From assembly GCA_021803085.1 (NCBI GenBank), contig JAJZMD010000146.1, forward strand, positions 1-64,000: 64,000 nt of DNA. The letters run 5' to 3'. How positions within the stretch are numbered: the first letter of the stretch is position 1; each line of letters begins with the position of its first letter. Source of the DNA: Actinomycetes bacterium. GTDB lineage: Bacteria; Actinomycetota; Acidimicrobiia; Acidimicrobiales; RAAP-2. The notes under the pieces were generated by a model. That model had not been told where the DNA came from, ran no database searches, and saw only the letters and a list, made by a program, of their open reading frames with translations. Positions 36,935-45,466 of the stretch are shown one piece after another. The translations under genes were made by a program, and so were the position numbers.

Positions 36935-38047
36935 TCAGTTGTAGACGATCAGGCCGCGGACGTTCTTCCCGTCGCGCAGGTCCTGGTAGCCCTGGTTCAC
37001 GTCCTCGAGCTTGTAGGTGCGCGTCACCAGCTCGTCCAGCTTGAGCTGGCCGTCACGGTAGAGCGAGAGCAGCTTCGGGATGTCGGCCCGCGGGTTGGCC
37101 GACCCGAAGAGCGCGCCGTGGAGCTGCTTCTGGAAGAGGGTGAGCAGATGGAGGTTGAGCTTCACATCCATCTGCGAGATCGGCGCGATGGCCGTGACCA
37201 CGGCGCGACCGTCCTTGGAGAGCAGGTCGAGCATCGGGGCGATCAGCTCTCCCTCTGCCGTGCCGACGGTGAGGATCGCCTTGTCCGCCATCTGCCCCCA
37301 GGTGAGCTGCTCGACGAGGGTCTTCGCGGCATCCATGTCCGCAGCGGCATGCGTGGCGCCGAACGCCATCGCCTGCTCCCTCTTGAAAGGGACCGGGTCG
37401 ACCGCCACGATGTGCCTGGCCCCTGCGAGGCGTGCGCCCTGCACGGCGTTCACGCCCACGCCGCCGGTGCCGACGACCACCACCGTCTCGCCCGCGTGCA
37501 CCTCTGCGGAGTACACCGCCGAGCCCCATCCGGTCGTCACCCCGCAGCCGACGAGCGCGGCGACCTCGAGCGGCATCGCCTCGTCGATCTTCACGACGGA
37601 GGACTCGTGCACCACCGTGTACGGACAGAAGGTGCCGAGGAGGCACATCGTCCCGATCCCACGTCCCTTCGAGGTGAAACGGGGCACCCCGTCGGCGATC
37701 GGCATGCCGGCGAGAAGGTGGGCGCCGAGATCGCAGAGGTTCTGGCGCCCCGTCGAGCAGTAGTGGCAGCGTCCGCAGGCCGGGATGAAGCTGAGCACGA
37801 CGTGGTCGCCTTCCGAGACGCTCGTCACACCGGGGCCGACGGCCTCCACCACTCCTGCCCCCTCGTGCCCGCCGATCACCGGGAGCGTGATGGGGATGTC
37901 GCCCGTCACGAGGTGCTCGTCCGAGTGACAGAGGCCGGATGCGGCGAGCTTCACCCTGACTTCCCCGGCGACCGGCTCCGCGAGCTCGACCTCCTCGACG
38001 CTCCAGGGCTCACCCACGTTCCAGAGCACGGCGGCTTGCGTCTTCAC
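36935..38047 (-). CDS. NDMA-dependent-type zinc alcohol dehydrogenase
   Basis: This 370-aa class III-like alcohol dehydrogenase has the catalytic zinc motif GLCHSDEHLVTGD, GGHEGAGVVE and the structural zinc lobe CGRCHYCSTGRQNLC. The Rossmann motif is VVVGTGGVGVNAVQGARLAG. The layout matches actinobacterial NDMA-dependent alcohol dehydrogenases with tightly bound cofactor. It could oxidise aromatic alcohols. GTG 38047 has AGGAGAGG upstream. It shares an orientation with the neighbouring MDR and phosphotransferase-subunit genes and may be co-transcribed with them. Confidence 0.85.
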   Translation of the reverse strand: MKTQAAVLWNVGEPWSVEEVELAEPVAGEVRVKLAASGLCHSDEHLVTGDIPITLPVIGGHEGAGVVEAVGPGVTSVSEGDHVVLSFIPACGRCHYCSTGRQNLCDLGAHLLAGMPIADGVPRFTSKGRGIGTMCLLGTFCPYTVVHESSVVKIDEAMPLEVAALVGCGVTTGWGSAVYSAEVHAGETVVVVGTGGVGVNAVQGARLAGARHIVAVDPVPFKREQAMAFGATHAAADMDAAKTLVEQLTWGQMADKAILTVGTAEGELIAPMLDLLSKDGRAVVTAIAPISQMDVKLNLHLLTLFQKQLHGALFGSANPRADIPKLLSLYRDGQLKLDELVTRTYKLEDVNQGYQDLRDGKNVRGLIVYN

Positions 38048-38176
38048 GGTCCTCTCCTGCTCACGCGCGTGTGCGGACCGGGCACGCCAAGGACCGCTGC
38101 CATGGTGCGACGCCGCCCGCGGGACGGCCGCAACTTACCACCGGGGCGTCGGCGACAGGTCATGAGGACACGTCGG

Positions 38177-40015
38177 TCACGAGCTCCCCGCCGCCCGTTC
38201 GAGGACGATCACGAGTCCCTCGTCGCCGTCGACGCGGACGAGGTCCCCGGTCCGGATCTTCTGGGTAGCAGTCCCGGTCCCGACGACCGCAGGCATGCCG
38301 TACTCTCGGGCCACGATCGCCGCGTGCGACATGATGCCGCCGATGTCGGAGACGGCGGCCTTGATCTTCCCGAACACCGGCCCCCAGCTCGGGGCGGTCA
38401 CTGGACAGACGAGGATCTCGCCGGCCTGGATCTGGCCGACCTCGTTCACGCTCATGAGCACTCGGGCCCGGCCCTCGACGACGCCGCCCGAGGCGGCGAA
38501 GCCCTCGACGCGGTCGTCGGGCGTCTCTGAGGCCCGCGCCCACCCTCTGATGGTCTCGCCGGTGATCCCCCAGAGCATCTTGACGGCAGGGTCGTTGAGC
38601 GCTTCGGGCTCGGGCCCCAGCGCAGGCGGCGCGGGCCACCGCGCCAGCACCTCGAGCATCGCCTTGCGCTCGGCGACGAGCGGCTTCAGGTGCGTCGCCC
38701 CCGTGGGCGGCGCGCCGGCTGCCCAGGCGAGCATCACGTCGGCGAGTGCCTGATCGACCTCGTAGTGCTGGAGATGGAACACGTCCTCTACGTCGTCGAG
38801 AACGCCGAAGCGGAGGAGGAGCTGTCCGAACTCGCGGATCTTGGCGAAGAACTGGGTCGTGAACCAGTGCTCGCAGTAGAACTTGTGCCCTTCGACGAAG
38901 GGGAAGACGAGCCTGCACAGCCCGAGCATCTGGTCGAAGGCGCCCTTCTCCTGCTCGCTGGCGAGCAGCTCGCGGTAGCGCTGCGCCACCTGCTCACGCT
39001 CGACTTGCAGCTTCTCGATCGGGCGACCGAGGTCCTCACCGCTGCGCACCTGCCGGACGTAGCGGGCCAGGGCGGAGAAAGGTACCGCAGGGTCGTCCTT
39101 CCAGCTCCGGTGGTGATGGTAGAAGCCGTCCCCGGTGGACACGTAGAACCAGGGGACCGAGGCACGCTCGTACTCGGCCAGCCACTTCCTCCCGGCCTCG
39201 CCGGAGCGCTCGAGCGCCGCCAGCACGGCGGAGGGGGCGTCGCCCTCGGCGAATGCGCCGTCCACCCCGAGGGAGACCGCGACCTTCGCCAGCTGCTTCA
39301 GCTGCTCGTCGGGCTGGTACATGATGACGTCGATGCCGGCGACCATCCGGGCGACCGCCTGCACGGGGATCTCAGGGAACGCCTTCTGGAGGAACTCGAA
39401 GAAGACGACGTACGCGCCGAAGCCGAGCATGAGCAGCTCGGTGTGGTGGTTCCACATCTTGGAGAAGAGGTCGATGCAGCGGTGATAGCGCTCGCGAACG
39501 AGATGGTTCGAGGCGTAGCCCCTCGAGCCGGTCACGACGGACGCGTCCTCGAACTCCCCGAGCTCGGGCACCTCGATCGCCTCGATCTCGTCGATGAGGC
39601 TCTTCACCCGGTCCGTCCACTCGTCGTAGAGCCTGTCCCAGTTCTCGTAGTAGAAGCCTGCACGCTCCTGGAAGAGGGCGAGCCGCCGGCTCACCTCCTC
39701 TGGATCGGAGACCGGGTTGGCCGTGATGTAGACCCTTCCGTTCACGATCCGGTGCTCGATGCCGAGGGTCGTCGGGAAGACGAAGATCCTGGCGGTGTTG
39801 GCCCCGATCGCCGTATAGGGGATCTCGGCGGTGATGGCGTCGAACGCGGGCATCGGCTCGGGGAAGTGCATGGAGTTGTAGAACCAGAACCGCTCGTCGT
39901 CGCCCGGCTGGAACCTCGTGAAGAAGGGGTACATGGAGCGCCAGTTCTCCGCGCCGGGGACGTCTTTCACATCCGAGGGAAGGGGGAACGGGCCCTCTCT
40001 CTCGCTCGCTGCCAT
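38177..40015 (-). CDS. PEP-synthase-like phosphotransferase large subunit (first copy; AcvA/HpeH/phenylphosphate synthase type)
   Basis: This 612-aa protein has a long novel N-terminal region (about 1-500) and a C-terminal PEP-utilising mobile domain with the phosphohistidine motif GGIMSHAAIVAREYGMPAVV, His near 564. This is the architecture of the phosphohistidine subunit of phenylphosphate synthase and of the kinases that phosphorylate 4-hydroxyaryl ketones. It has no ATP-grasp domain, so it needs a partner such as the gene at 43878. It is a clear paralogue of the gene at 42008 (shared GPFPLPS..DVPGAE and KFYCEHWFTTQFFAK). ATG 40015 follows AAAGGAG. The second copy may widen substrate range (inference). 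Confidence 0.8.
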   Translation of the reverse strand: MAASEREGPFPLPSDVKDVPGAENWRSMYPFFTRFQPGDDERFWFYNSMHFPEPMPAFDAITAEIPYTAIGANTARIFVFPTTLGIEHRIVNGRVYITANPVSDPEEVSRRLALFQERAGFYYENWDRLYDEWTDRVKSLIDEIEAIEVPELGEFEDASVVTGSRGYASNHLVRERYHRCIDLFSKMWNHHTELLMLGFGAYVVFFEFLQKAFPEIPVQAVARMVAGIDVIMYQPDEQLKQLAKVAVSLGVDGAFAEGDAPSAVLAALERSGEAGRKWLAEYERASVPWFYVSTGDGFYHHHRSWKDDPAVPFSALARYVRQVRSGEDLGRPIEKLQVEREQVAQRYRELLASEQEKGAFDQMLGLCRLVFPFVEGHKFYCEHWFTTQFFAKIREFGQLLLRFGVLDDVEDVFHLQHYEVDQALADVMLAWAAGAPPTGATHLKPLVAERKAMLEVLARWPAPPALGPEPEALNDPAVKMLWGITGETIRGWARASETPDDRVEGFAASGGVVEGRARVLMSVNEVGQIQAGEILVCPVTAPSWGPVFGKIKAAVSDIGGIMSHAAIVAREYGMPAVVGTGTATQKIRTGDLVRVDGDEGLVIVLERAAGSS

Positions 40016-40133
40016 CGCCGGCTCCTTTGTCTCGCTCGACTCGAGCTCTCCGCGTGACGTCTCCTCGCGCCCGCCGCTCGCGAAAGATCGCCGTCAGCCT
40101 TGCACACATCGACCGCCCGGAGTCAGGCTGGCA

Positions 40134-40169
40134 CCGGGCGCGCCGGACGGACCGGGCGCGCCGGACGGA
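40134..40169. repeat. 18-bp tandem repeat, two units, in a divergent promoter region
   Basis: CCGGGCGCGCCGGACGGA occurs twice back to back between the divergent phosphotransferase subunit and SnoaL-like genes; a shorter repeat of GGCTGCACCC follows. Confidence 0.85.
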
Positions 40170-40239
40170 CCGCACCCGGCAGCGAGCCGGCTGCACCCGG
40201 CTGCACCCGACGGAAAGACCGAGGAGACGAGGAGACGGC

Positions 40240-40848
40240 GTGCAGCAAGATGAAGACCGCGCCGTCGTCCGGGACCTGGTCGAGGAGTGGGCGATCTGGC
40301 GCGACGCGATGGACTGGGACCGCTTCCGGCAGGTGTGGCACCAGCCGGGCCGCATGAACGCCACGTGGTTCCAGGGCTCTGCGGACGATTTCATCGCGGT
40401 GAGCCGGGAGGCCGCCGCCCGCGGCGTGAGCATCCTCCATTTCCTCGGAGGCAGCGCGGTCGACGTCGCAGGTGCGCACGCCCTCGCCCAGACGAAGATG
40501 ACGATCTCCCAGCGTGCGTCCGTCGACGGGGTGGAGTGCGACGTGGTCTGCACCGGCCGGTTCTACGATTTCTTCGCCGTGCGGGAAGGCCGGTGGGGCC
40601 TCGTGGAGCGCCAGCCCATCTACGAGAAGGACCGGATCGACCCGGTCGACTCGTCGGCGAGCCTCGAGCTCGACCGCGAGCTCCTCGACGCCTTTCCCCA
40701 GGGCTATCGGCACCTCGCCTATCTTCAGACCAGGATCGGCTACGCGGTGAAGCCGGACATGCCCGGCCTCATCGGCCCGGCAGTCGAGAGCCTCTACGAG
40801 CGGGGGGCGAGATGGCTCGCCGGTGACGAGTCCGCCGCGGACGGCTGA
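40240..40848 (+). CDS. SnoaL/NTF2-like family protein
   Basis: This 202-aa protein has the N-terminal helix pattern DRAVVRDLVEEWAIWRDAMD, then WHQPGRMNATWFQGSADDFI and the beta strands expected for a SnoaL-like cone fold. Such proteins include dehydratases, hydroxylases and accessory proteins; no catalytic set can be assigned. GTG 40240 has a GGAGACG ribosome-binding site. The alcohol dehydrogenase gene starts 1 bp after its stop, so the two are probably co-translated. It is divergent from the first phosphotransferase subunit. Confidence 0.72.
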   Translation: MQQDEDRAVVRDLVEEWAIWRDAMDWDRFRQVWHQPGRMNATWFQGSADDFIAVSREAAARGVSILHFLGGSAVDVAGAHALAQTKMTISQRASVDGVECDVVCTGRFYDFFAVREGRWGLVERQPIYEKDRIDPVDSSASLELDRELLDAFPQGYRHLAYLQTRIGYAVKPDMPGLIGPAVESLYERGARWLAGDESAADG

Positions 40849-40849
40849 G

Positions 40850-41872
40850 ATGCGCGCTGCGTTGCTCGCGAGCTACCACAGCCCGCTCGAGCTCACCGAG
40901 CTCCCCGAGCCCCAGCCGGAGCGGGCCGGCGACGTCGTGGTCCGGGTCGGCGGCGCCGGCGTGTGCGCGACCGACCTCCACTCGATCGACGGGTGGATGG
41001 AAGAGGCCGGCGTGCGGCCTCCGCGCGTGCTCGGTCACGAGAACGCCGGTTGGGTCGAGGCGGTCGGCGAGGGCGTCTCGTCCGTGCGCGTGGGAGACCC
41101 GGTCGTCGTCTACCCCGCCTACAGCTGCGGACTGTGCCTCCCCTGCCGCCGCGGCGACGACATGCGGTGCGTGAACGGGCGGTTCACCGGACTGTCGGCG
41201 GACGGCGGGTTCGCCGAGCACCTGCTCACGACCGAGCGCTCCCTGGTCAAGCTCGCCCCCGGGATCGACCCTGCCGACGTGGCCCCCCACGCCGACGCCG
41301 GCATCACCGCCTACCACGCCGTGCGCAAGGTCTGTCACCTCGCACGCCCCGGCTCTGTCTCGGTGGTGATCGGGATCGGCGGGCTCGGCCACATCGGGCT
41401 CCAGCTCCTGCGAGAGCTGGGCTCCGGCACCGTCGTCGCGATCGACGCCGACGAGCGGTGCCGCAGGCTTGCCGACGAGCTCGGAGCCGACCACGTCGCC
41501 GGAGCCGGGCAGGTCGTCGAGGCGGCACGCGACCTCACCGGCGGGCGGGGTGCCGACGTCGTCATCGATTTCGTCGGCTCGAGCTCGACGCACGCCGACT
41601 CGCTCGCCGCCCTGGCCCGGGGAGGCACGTACTCGGTCGTCGGCTACGGCGGGACGTTGAGCGCCCCTTCCATCTCCCTGGTCGCCAACGAGCAGTCGGT
41701 CGTCGCCAACCTCGTGGGCACCTGGCCAGACCTGTACGAGCTGCTGGAGCTCCACTCGGCCGGCAAGGTGGTCCTGCGCACGGAGCGTCACCACCTCGAG
41801 GAGGTGAACGACGTGCTCGAGATGCTCCGCCGAGGGGAGGTCTTCGGGCGCGCCGTCCTCGTCCCGGGCTGA
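40850..41872 (+). CDS. Zinc-dependent NAD(P) alcohol dehydrogenase (MDR family)
   Basis: This 340-aa protein has the catalytic zinc motif VCATDLHSIDG, GHENAGWV, the structural zinc lobe CGLCLPCRRGDDMRC, and the Rossmann motif VIGIGGLGHIGLQLL. It probably oxidises an alcohol on an aromatic side chain. ATG 40850 lies 2 bp after the preceding stop; GTG 40823, inside the preceding gene, is an alternative. It precedes the core phosphotransferase/carboxylase operon by 135 bp and may belong to it. Confidence 0.84.
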   Translation: MRAALLASYHSPLELTELPEPQPERAGDVVVRVGGAGVCATDLHSIDGWMEEAGVRPPRVLGHENAGWVEAVGEGVSSVRVGDPVVVYPAYSCGLCLPCRRGDDMRCVNGRFTGLSADGGFAEHLLTTERSLVKLAPGIDPADVAPHADAGITAYHAVRKVCHLARPGSVSVVIGIGGLGHIGLQLLRELGSGTVVAIDADERCRRLADELGADHVAGAGQVVEAARDLTGGRGADVVIDFVGSSSTHADSLAALARGGTYSVVGYGGTLSAPSISLVANEQSVVANLVGTWPDLYELLELHSAGKVVLRTERHHLEEVNDVLEMLRRGEVFGRAVLVPG

Positions 41873-42007
41873 GGGCGCCCCGAGAGGTCGCTCGGCCGCC
41901 CCCCCGGTCCGAGCCGGTCCACATCGCGCGTGGTTGCGCCCCGCGCGGCACCATGCGATGATCCGGACGGCCGGGGTCGGGTGAGCCCATGGCCAGGGGG
42001 AGCACTC

Positions 42008-43822
42008 GTGTCGGAGCGTCGAGGTCCGTTCCCGTTGCCGTCGGAGATCACCGACGTGCCCGGAGCCGAGGGATGGGCGTCGATGTACGCCCCCTTCACT
42101 CGCTTCGGACCGCAAGACGACGCGAAGTTCTGGTTCTACAACGCCACGCACTTCCCCGAGCCCCTGCCCGCCTTCGACGGGATCAGCTCCGAGGTCGCGT
42201 ACAGCGCGATCGGCGCGAACACCGCGCGCATCTTCGTCTTCCCCGCCACGCTCGGCATCGAGCACCGGATCGTGAACGGCCGCGTGTACCTGGCGGCGAA
42301 CCCGGTCACCGATCCCGAGGAGGTCGGACGGCGCCTCGAGATCTTCCAGCGTCGGGCCGGCTACTACTACGAGCACTGGGACCGCCTCTACGGAGAGTGG
42401 AAGCAGCGGATGCAGGCAGCCATCGACGAGCTCGAGTCGATCGACGTCCCCGAGCTCGGCGACGTCGACGACGAGGAGGTCGTGACCACGGCGCGGGGGT
42501 ACGCCTCGAACCACCTCGTGCGCGAACGGTTCCACCGCTGCGTCGACCTGTACTCGATCGTCTGGAACCACCACATCGAATTCGTCATGCTCGCGTTCGG
42601 CGCCTACGTCGTGTTCTCAGAGTTCTTGACGAAGGCATTCCCCGAGATCCCCGAGCAGTCGATCGCCCGGATGGTCGCCGGGATCGATGTGATCATGTAC
42701 CGACCCGACGAGGAGCTGAAGCGCCTCGCGCGCCTCGCCGTCTCCCTCGGCGTCGACGACCTGCTGACCGACGGCGCCGAGCCCCGGACCGTGTTCGAGG
42801 GGCTCGCCCTGCGAGGCGAGGCCGGAGCCACCTGGCTTGCGGAGTGGGAGAGGAGCTCGGTCCCGTGGTTCCACGTCTCCACCGGCGACGGCCTGTACCA
42901 CCACCACCGGAGCTGGCGAGACGACCCCCGAGTCCCCCTCGCGGGGCTCTCTCGCTACGTCTCGCAGGTGCGCGCAGGCGACGACCTGCGCCGCCCGACC
43001 GAGCGGCTGAAGGAAGAGCGCGAGGAGGTCGCGAGGCGCTACCGCGCGCTGCTCGACGCCGACGAGGAGCGTGCCGCCTTCGACCAGATGCTCGGCCTCT
43101 GCCGGACGACGTTCCCCTACATCGAGGAGCACAAGTTCTACTGCGAGCACTGGTTCACGACCCAGTTCTTCGCCAAGATGCGCGAATTCGGGCAGCTTCT
43201 CACCCGCTTCGGCGTGCTCGACGAGGCCGAGGACGTCTTCCAGCTGCAGCACTACGAGATCGACCAGCAGCTCGCCAACGTGATGCTCGCCTGGTCTGCG
43301 GGTTCGTCGCCGGTCGGGACCGACGAGGTCAAGGCGATCGTGGCCGACCGCAAGGCGATGCTCGCAGTGCTCGCCACCTGGTCTCCCCCGCCCGCGCTCG
43401 GGCCAGAGCCCGAGGCGCTCAACGACCCGGCCGTGAAGCTCTTGTGGGGCATCACCGCCAAGACGATCCGCACCTGGGCCGAGGCAGCGGACCCCAGCTC
43501 GGCACGGATCCAGGGCTTCGCCGCCTCGCCGGGCGTCGTCGAGGGCGTCGCCCGCGTGCTTGCGAGCGTGAACGAGATCGACCAGATCCTGAGCGGCGAG
43601 ATCCTCGTCTGCCCGGTCACCTCGCCCAGCTGGGGGCCCGTGTTCGGCAAGATCAAGGCGGCAGTGTCGGACAGCGGCGGGATGATGTCCCACGCGGCGA
43701 TCGTGGCGCGCGAGTACGGGATGCCGGCCGTCGTCGGCACCGGCACGGCCACCCGTCGCATCAAGACCGGGGACCGGCTCCGGGTGGACGGCGATCAAGG
43801 CGTCGTGGTTATCCTGTCCTGA
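42008..43822 (+). CDS. PEP-synthase-like phosphotransferase large subunit (second copy; AcvA/HpeH/phenylphosphate synthase type)
   Basis: This 604-aa protein starts RGPFPLPSEITDVPGAEGW and ends with the PEP-utilising mobile domain GGMMSHAAIVAREYGMPAVV, phosphohistidine near 562. In the related kinases this subunit receives the beta phosphoryl group of ATP from the ATP-grasp subunit and passes it to the phenolic hydroxyl of the substrate. The ATP-grasp partner lies 55 bp downstream, followed by biotin carboxylase genes and a phosphatase, which supports an aryl ketone kinase over anaerobic phenol activation. GTG 42008 has GGGGGAG six bases upstream. Confidence 0.84.
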   Translation: MSERRGPFPLPSEITDVPGAEGWASMYAPFTRFGPQDDAKFWFYNATHFPEPLPAFDGISSEVAYSAIGANTARIFVFPATLGIEHRIVNGRVYLAANPVTDPEEVGRRLEIFQRRAGYYYEHWDRLYGEWKQRMQAAIDELESIDVPELGDVDDEEVVTTARGYASNHLVRERFHRCVDLYSIVWNHHIEFVMLAFGAYVVFSEFLTKAFPEIPEQSIARMVAGIDVIMYRPDEELKRLARLAVSLGVDDLLTDGAEPRTVFEGLALRGEAGATWLAEWERSSVPWFHVSTGDGLYHHHRSWRDDPRVPLAGLSRYVSQVRAGDDLRRPTERLKEEREEVARRYRALLDADEERAAFDQMLGLCRTTFPYIEEHKFYCEHWFTTQFFAKMREFGQLLTRFGVLDEAEDVFQLQHYEIDQQLANVMLAWSAGSSPVGTDEVKAIVADRKAMLAVLATWSPPPALGPEPEALNDPAVKLLWGITAKTIRTWAEAADPSSARIQGFAASPGVVEGVARVLASVNEIDQILSGEILVCPVTSPSWGPVFGKIKAAVSDSGGMMSHAAIVAREYGMPAVVGTGTATRRIKTGDRLRVDGDQGVVVILS

Positions 43823-43863
43823 CGGCGCCAGCGGGGGACCGGGGCAGAGGGAGAGCAGCCGCG

Positions 43864-43881
43864 ATGCGTGTGCTGTCATGA
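43864..43881 (+). promoter_or_regulatory. Leader mini-cistron (MRVLS) coupled to the next gene
   Basis: ATG CGT GTG CTG TCA TGA encodes five residues, and its stop overlaps the ATG of the ATP-grasp gene (ATGA). The best ribosome-binding site, AGAGGGAGAG at about 43845-43854, is spaced for this mini-cistron and is too far from the real gene start, so reinitiation may be used. Confidence 0.4.
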
Positions 43882-44936
43882 GCGATCTCGTCGTGCCGAT
43901 CGGGGACGTGGGGTTGCTCGACGTGCAGCTCGTCGGCGGCAAGGGCGCCAGCCTCGGCGAGATGGTGCGCCTCGGCCTCCCAGTCCCTCCCGCCTACGTC
44001 GTGACGACGACGGCTTTCCGTCGAGCCCTTCTCGCGCTCGATCCCGCGGGTGCCAGGTCGGCGACCCTCGTCGGGCTCGACCCCGACGACCGGGCTGGCT
44101 TGGAGGAGGCCACGGCGCCGCTGCGCGAGGCGATCGGCGCGTGCCCGCTCGAGTCCGCGCTCCAAGAGGACGTCGTTCGCCACTTCCGGAGCCTGGGCAC
44201 CGGGGGCAGCACGGTGCCGGTCGCCGTGCGATCGAGCGCCACGGGCGAGGACTCGCTCGACGCGAGCTTCGCAGGGCTCCAGGACACGTTCTTGTGGGTC
44301 CGGGACGAGGCGACGCTGCTCGACCACCTGCGCGCGTGCTGGGCAAGCCTGTACTCGGTCGAGTCGGTCAGCTACCGCCTCAAGCGAGGCATCCCAGAGG
44401 AGGGCGCGGCGATGGCCGTCGTCGTCCAGGAGATGGTGCAGGCGCGCAGCTCAGGGGTCATGTTCACCCGCTCGCCGAGCACGGGGGACCGCTCGGTCGT
44501 CGCGGTCGAGTCGGCCTGGGGACTCGGCTCCGCCGTCGTCGGCGGCGAGGTGACGCCCGACTCGTTCACGGTGAGCAAGGTCACCGGCGAGGTGCTCCGC
44601 AGGCAGATCTCCGAGAAGCTCCGTCGCCATGTGCCCGACGGCTCGGGAGATGCCGGCGTCCTCGACGAGGAGGTCCCCTCGCAGCTCCGCTCGGTGCCGA
44701 GCGTCTCCGACGAGGAGCTCGCGCTGCTCGTCGCGCTCGCTCAGACGGTGGAGGCGCACTACGGCGTCTCCCAGGACGTCGAGTGGGCGATCGCGGACGA
44801 CCGCCCGCCGGGAGAGAACCTCTACCTGCTCCAGAGCCGGCCCGAGACGGCGTGGTCCAACCGGTCGACCGAGCCGCTCGCGGCCCCGAAGGCACGGGCC
44901 TTCGACCACGTCATCGAGGCATTGGGCCGCGCGTGA
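43878..44936 (+). CDS. PEP/pyruvate-binding ATP-grasp subunit of the phosphotransferase (AcvB/HpeI/phenylphosphate synthase type)
   Basis: This 352-aa protein equals the N-terminal ATP-grasp domain of PEP synthase: VGGKGASLGEMVRLGLPVPP, VAVRSSATGEDSLDASFAGL, GVMFTRSPSTGD and the domain end NLYLLQSRPET. It lacks the phosphohistidine and PEP-binding domains, which are replaced by the separate 604-aa subunit. It would pyrophosphorylate or phosphorylate that subunit's His with ATP. Translation probably starts by coupling to the MRVLS mini-cistron. Its stop overlaps the biotin carrier start (GTGA). It may also serve the paralogous large subunit at 38177. Confidence 0.86.
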   Translation: MSDLVVPIGDVGLLDVQLVGGKGASLGEMVRLGLPVPPAYVVTTTAFRRALLALDPAGARSATLVGLDPDDRAGLEEATAPLREAIGACPLESALQEDVVRHFRSLGTGGSTVPVAVRSSATGEDSLDASFAGLQDTFLWVRDEATLLDHLRACWASLYSVESVSYRLKRGIPEEGAAMAVVVQEMVQARSSGVMFTRSPSTGDRSVVAVESAWGLGSAVVGGEVTPDSFTVSKVTGEVLRRQISEKLRRHVPDGSGDAGVLDEEVPSQLRSVPSVSDEELALLVALAQTVEAHYGVSQDVEWAIADDRPPGENLYLLQSRPETAWSNRSTEPLAAPKARAFDHVIEALGRA

Positions 44937-45466
44937 TCCTCTCCCGAGAGGACGTCTCGGACATCTTGAGGGTCCTCGACGCGACCGACTACGACGAGCT
45001 CCACCTCGAGACGGACCGCTTCGTGCTCCGCCTCCGGCGGACGCCGGGGGGCTGGACCGAGGAGCATGAGGTGCGCGGCGAGGCGCGCCTCCTCGCCGCC
45101 CCGGCCGCAGCCGAGCTGCAGAGCCACGACCAACGGGACTCCGGCGACGCAGGCGAGGACGGACGGCGGGAGCGCCTGCATCCTGTGCGGGCACCGCTCC
45201 CAGGTGTCTTCTACCGCGCCCCGAAGCCGGGCGCGCCGCCGTTCGTGGACGTCGGCGACCACGTCGAGGCCGACACGGTCGTCGCCATCTTGGAGACGAT
45301 GAAGCTCATGAACCCCGTACGAGCGGGCACCGCCGGCACCGTCGCCGACTTCGCCGTCGCCGACAGCGCGCCCGCCGTGCAGGGCGCCGTGCTGCTGTGG
45401 CTGGAGCCGGGCGGGCTCGGGCCGGGCGAGCTCGGGCCGGGCGAGCTCGGGCCGGGCGAGCCGTGA
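44933..45466 (+). CDS. Biotin carboxyl carrier protein
   Basis: This 177-aa protein has an N-terminal acetyl-CoA-carboxylase-type carrier segment (DVSDILRVLDATDYDELHLE), a variable linker, and a biotinyl domain with the target Lys at 124 in ETMKLMN. Two glycine/proline-rich stretches flank the domain. The C-terminus is extended by three GELGP repeats encoded by a 15-bp repeat. GTG 44933 overlaps the preceding stop and its stop overlaps the biotin carboxylase start. It carries CO2 from the biotin carboxylase to the carboxyltransferase. Confidence 0.87.
   Translation: MILSREDVSDILRVLDATDYDELHLETDRFVLRLRRTPGGWTEEHEVRGEARLLAAPAAAELQSHDQRDSGDAGEDGRRERLHPVRAPLPGVFYRAPKPGAPPFVDVGDHVEADTVVAILETMKLMNPVRAGTAGTVADFAVADSAPAVQGAVLLWLEPGGLGPGELGPGELGPGEP
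45416..45460. repeat. 15-bp tandem repeat, three units, encoding the biotin carrier tail
   Basis: CTCGGGCCGGGCGAG is repeated three times exactly, in frame (LGPGE units), ending directly at the GTGA junction with the biotin carboxylase gene. Confidence 0.92.
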
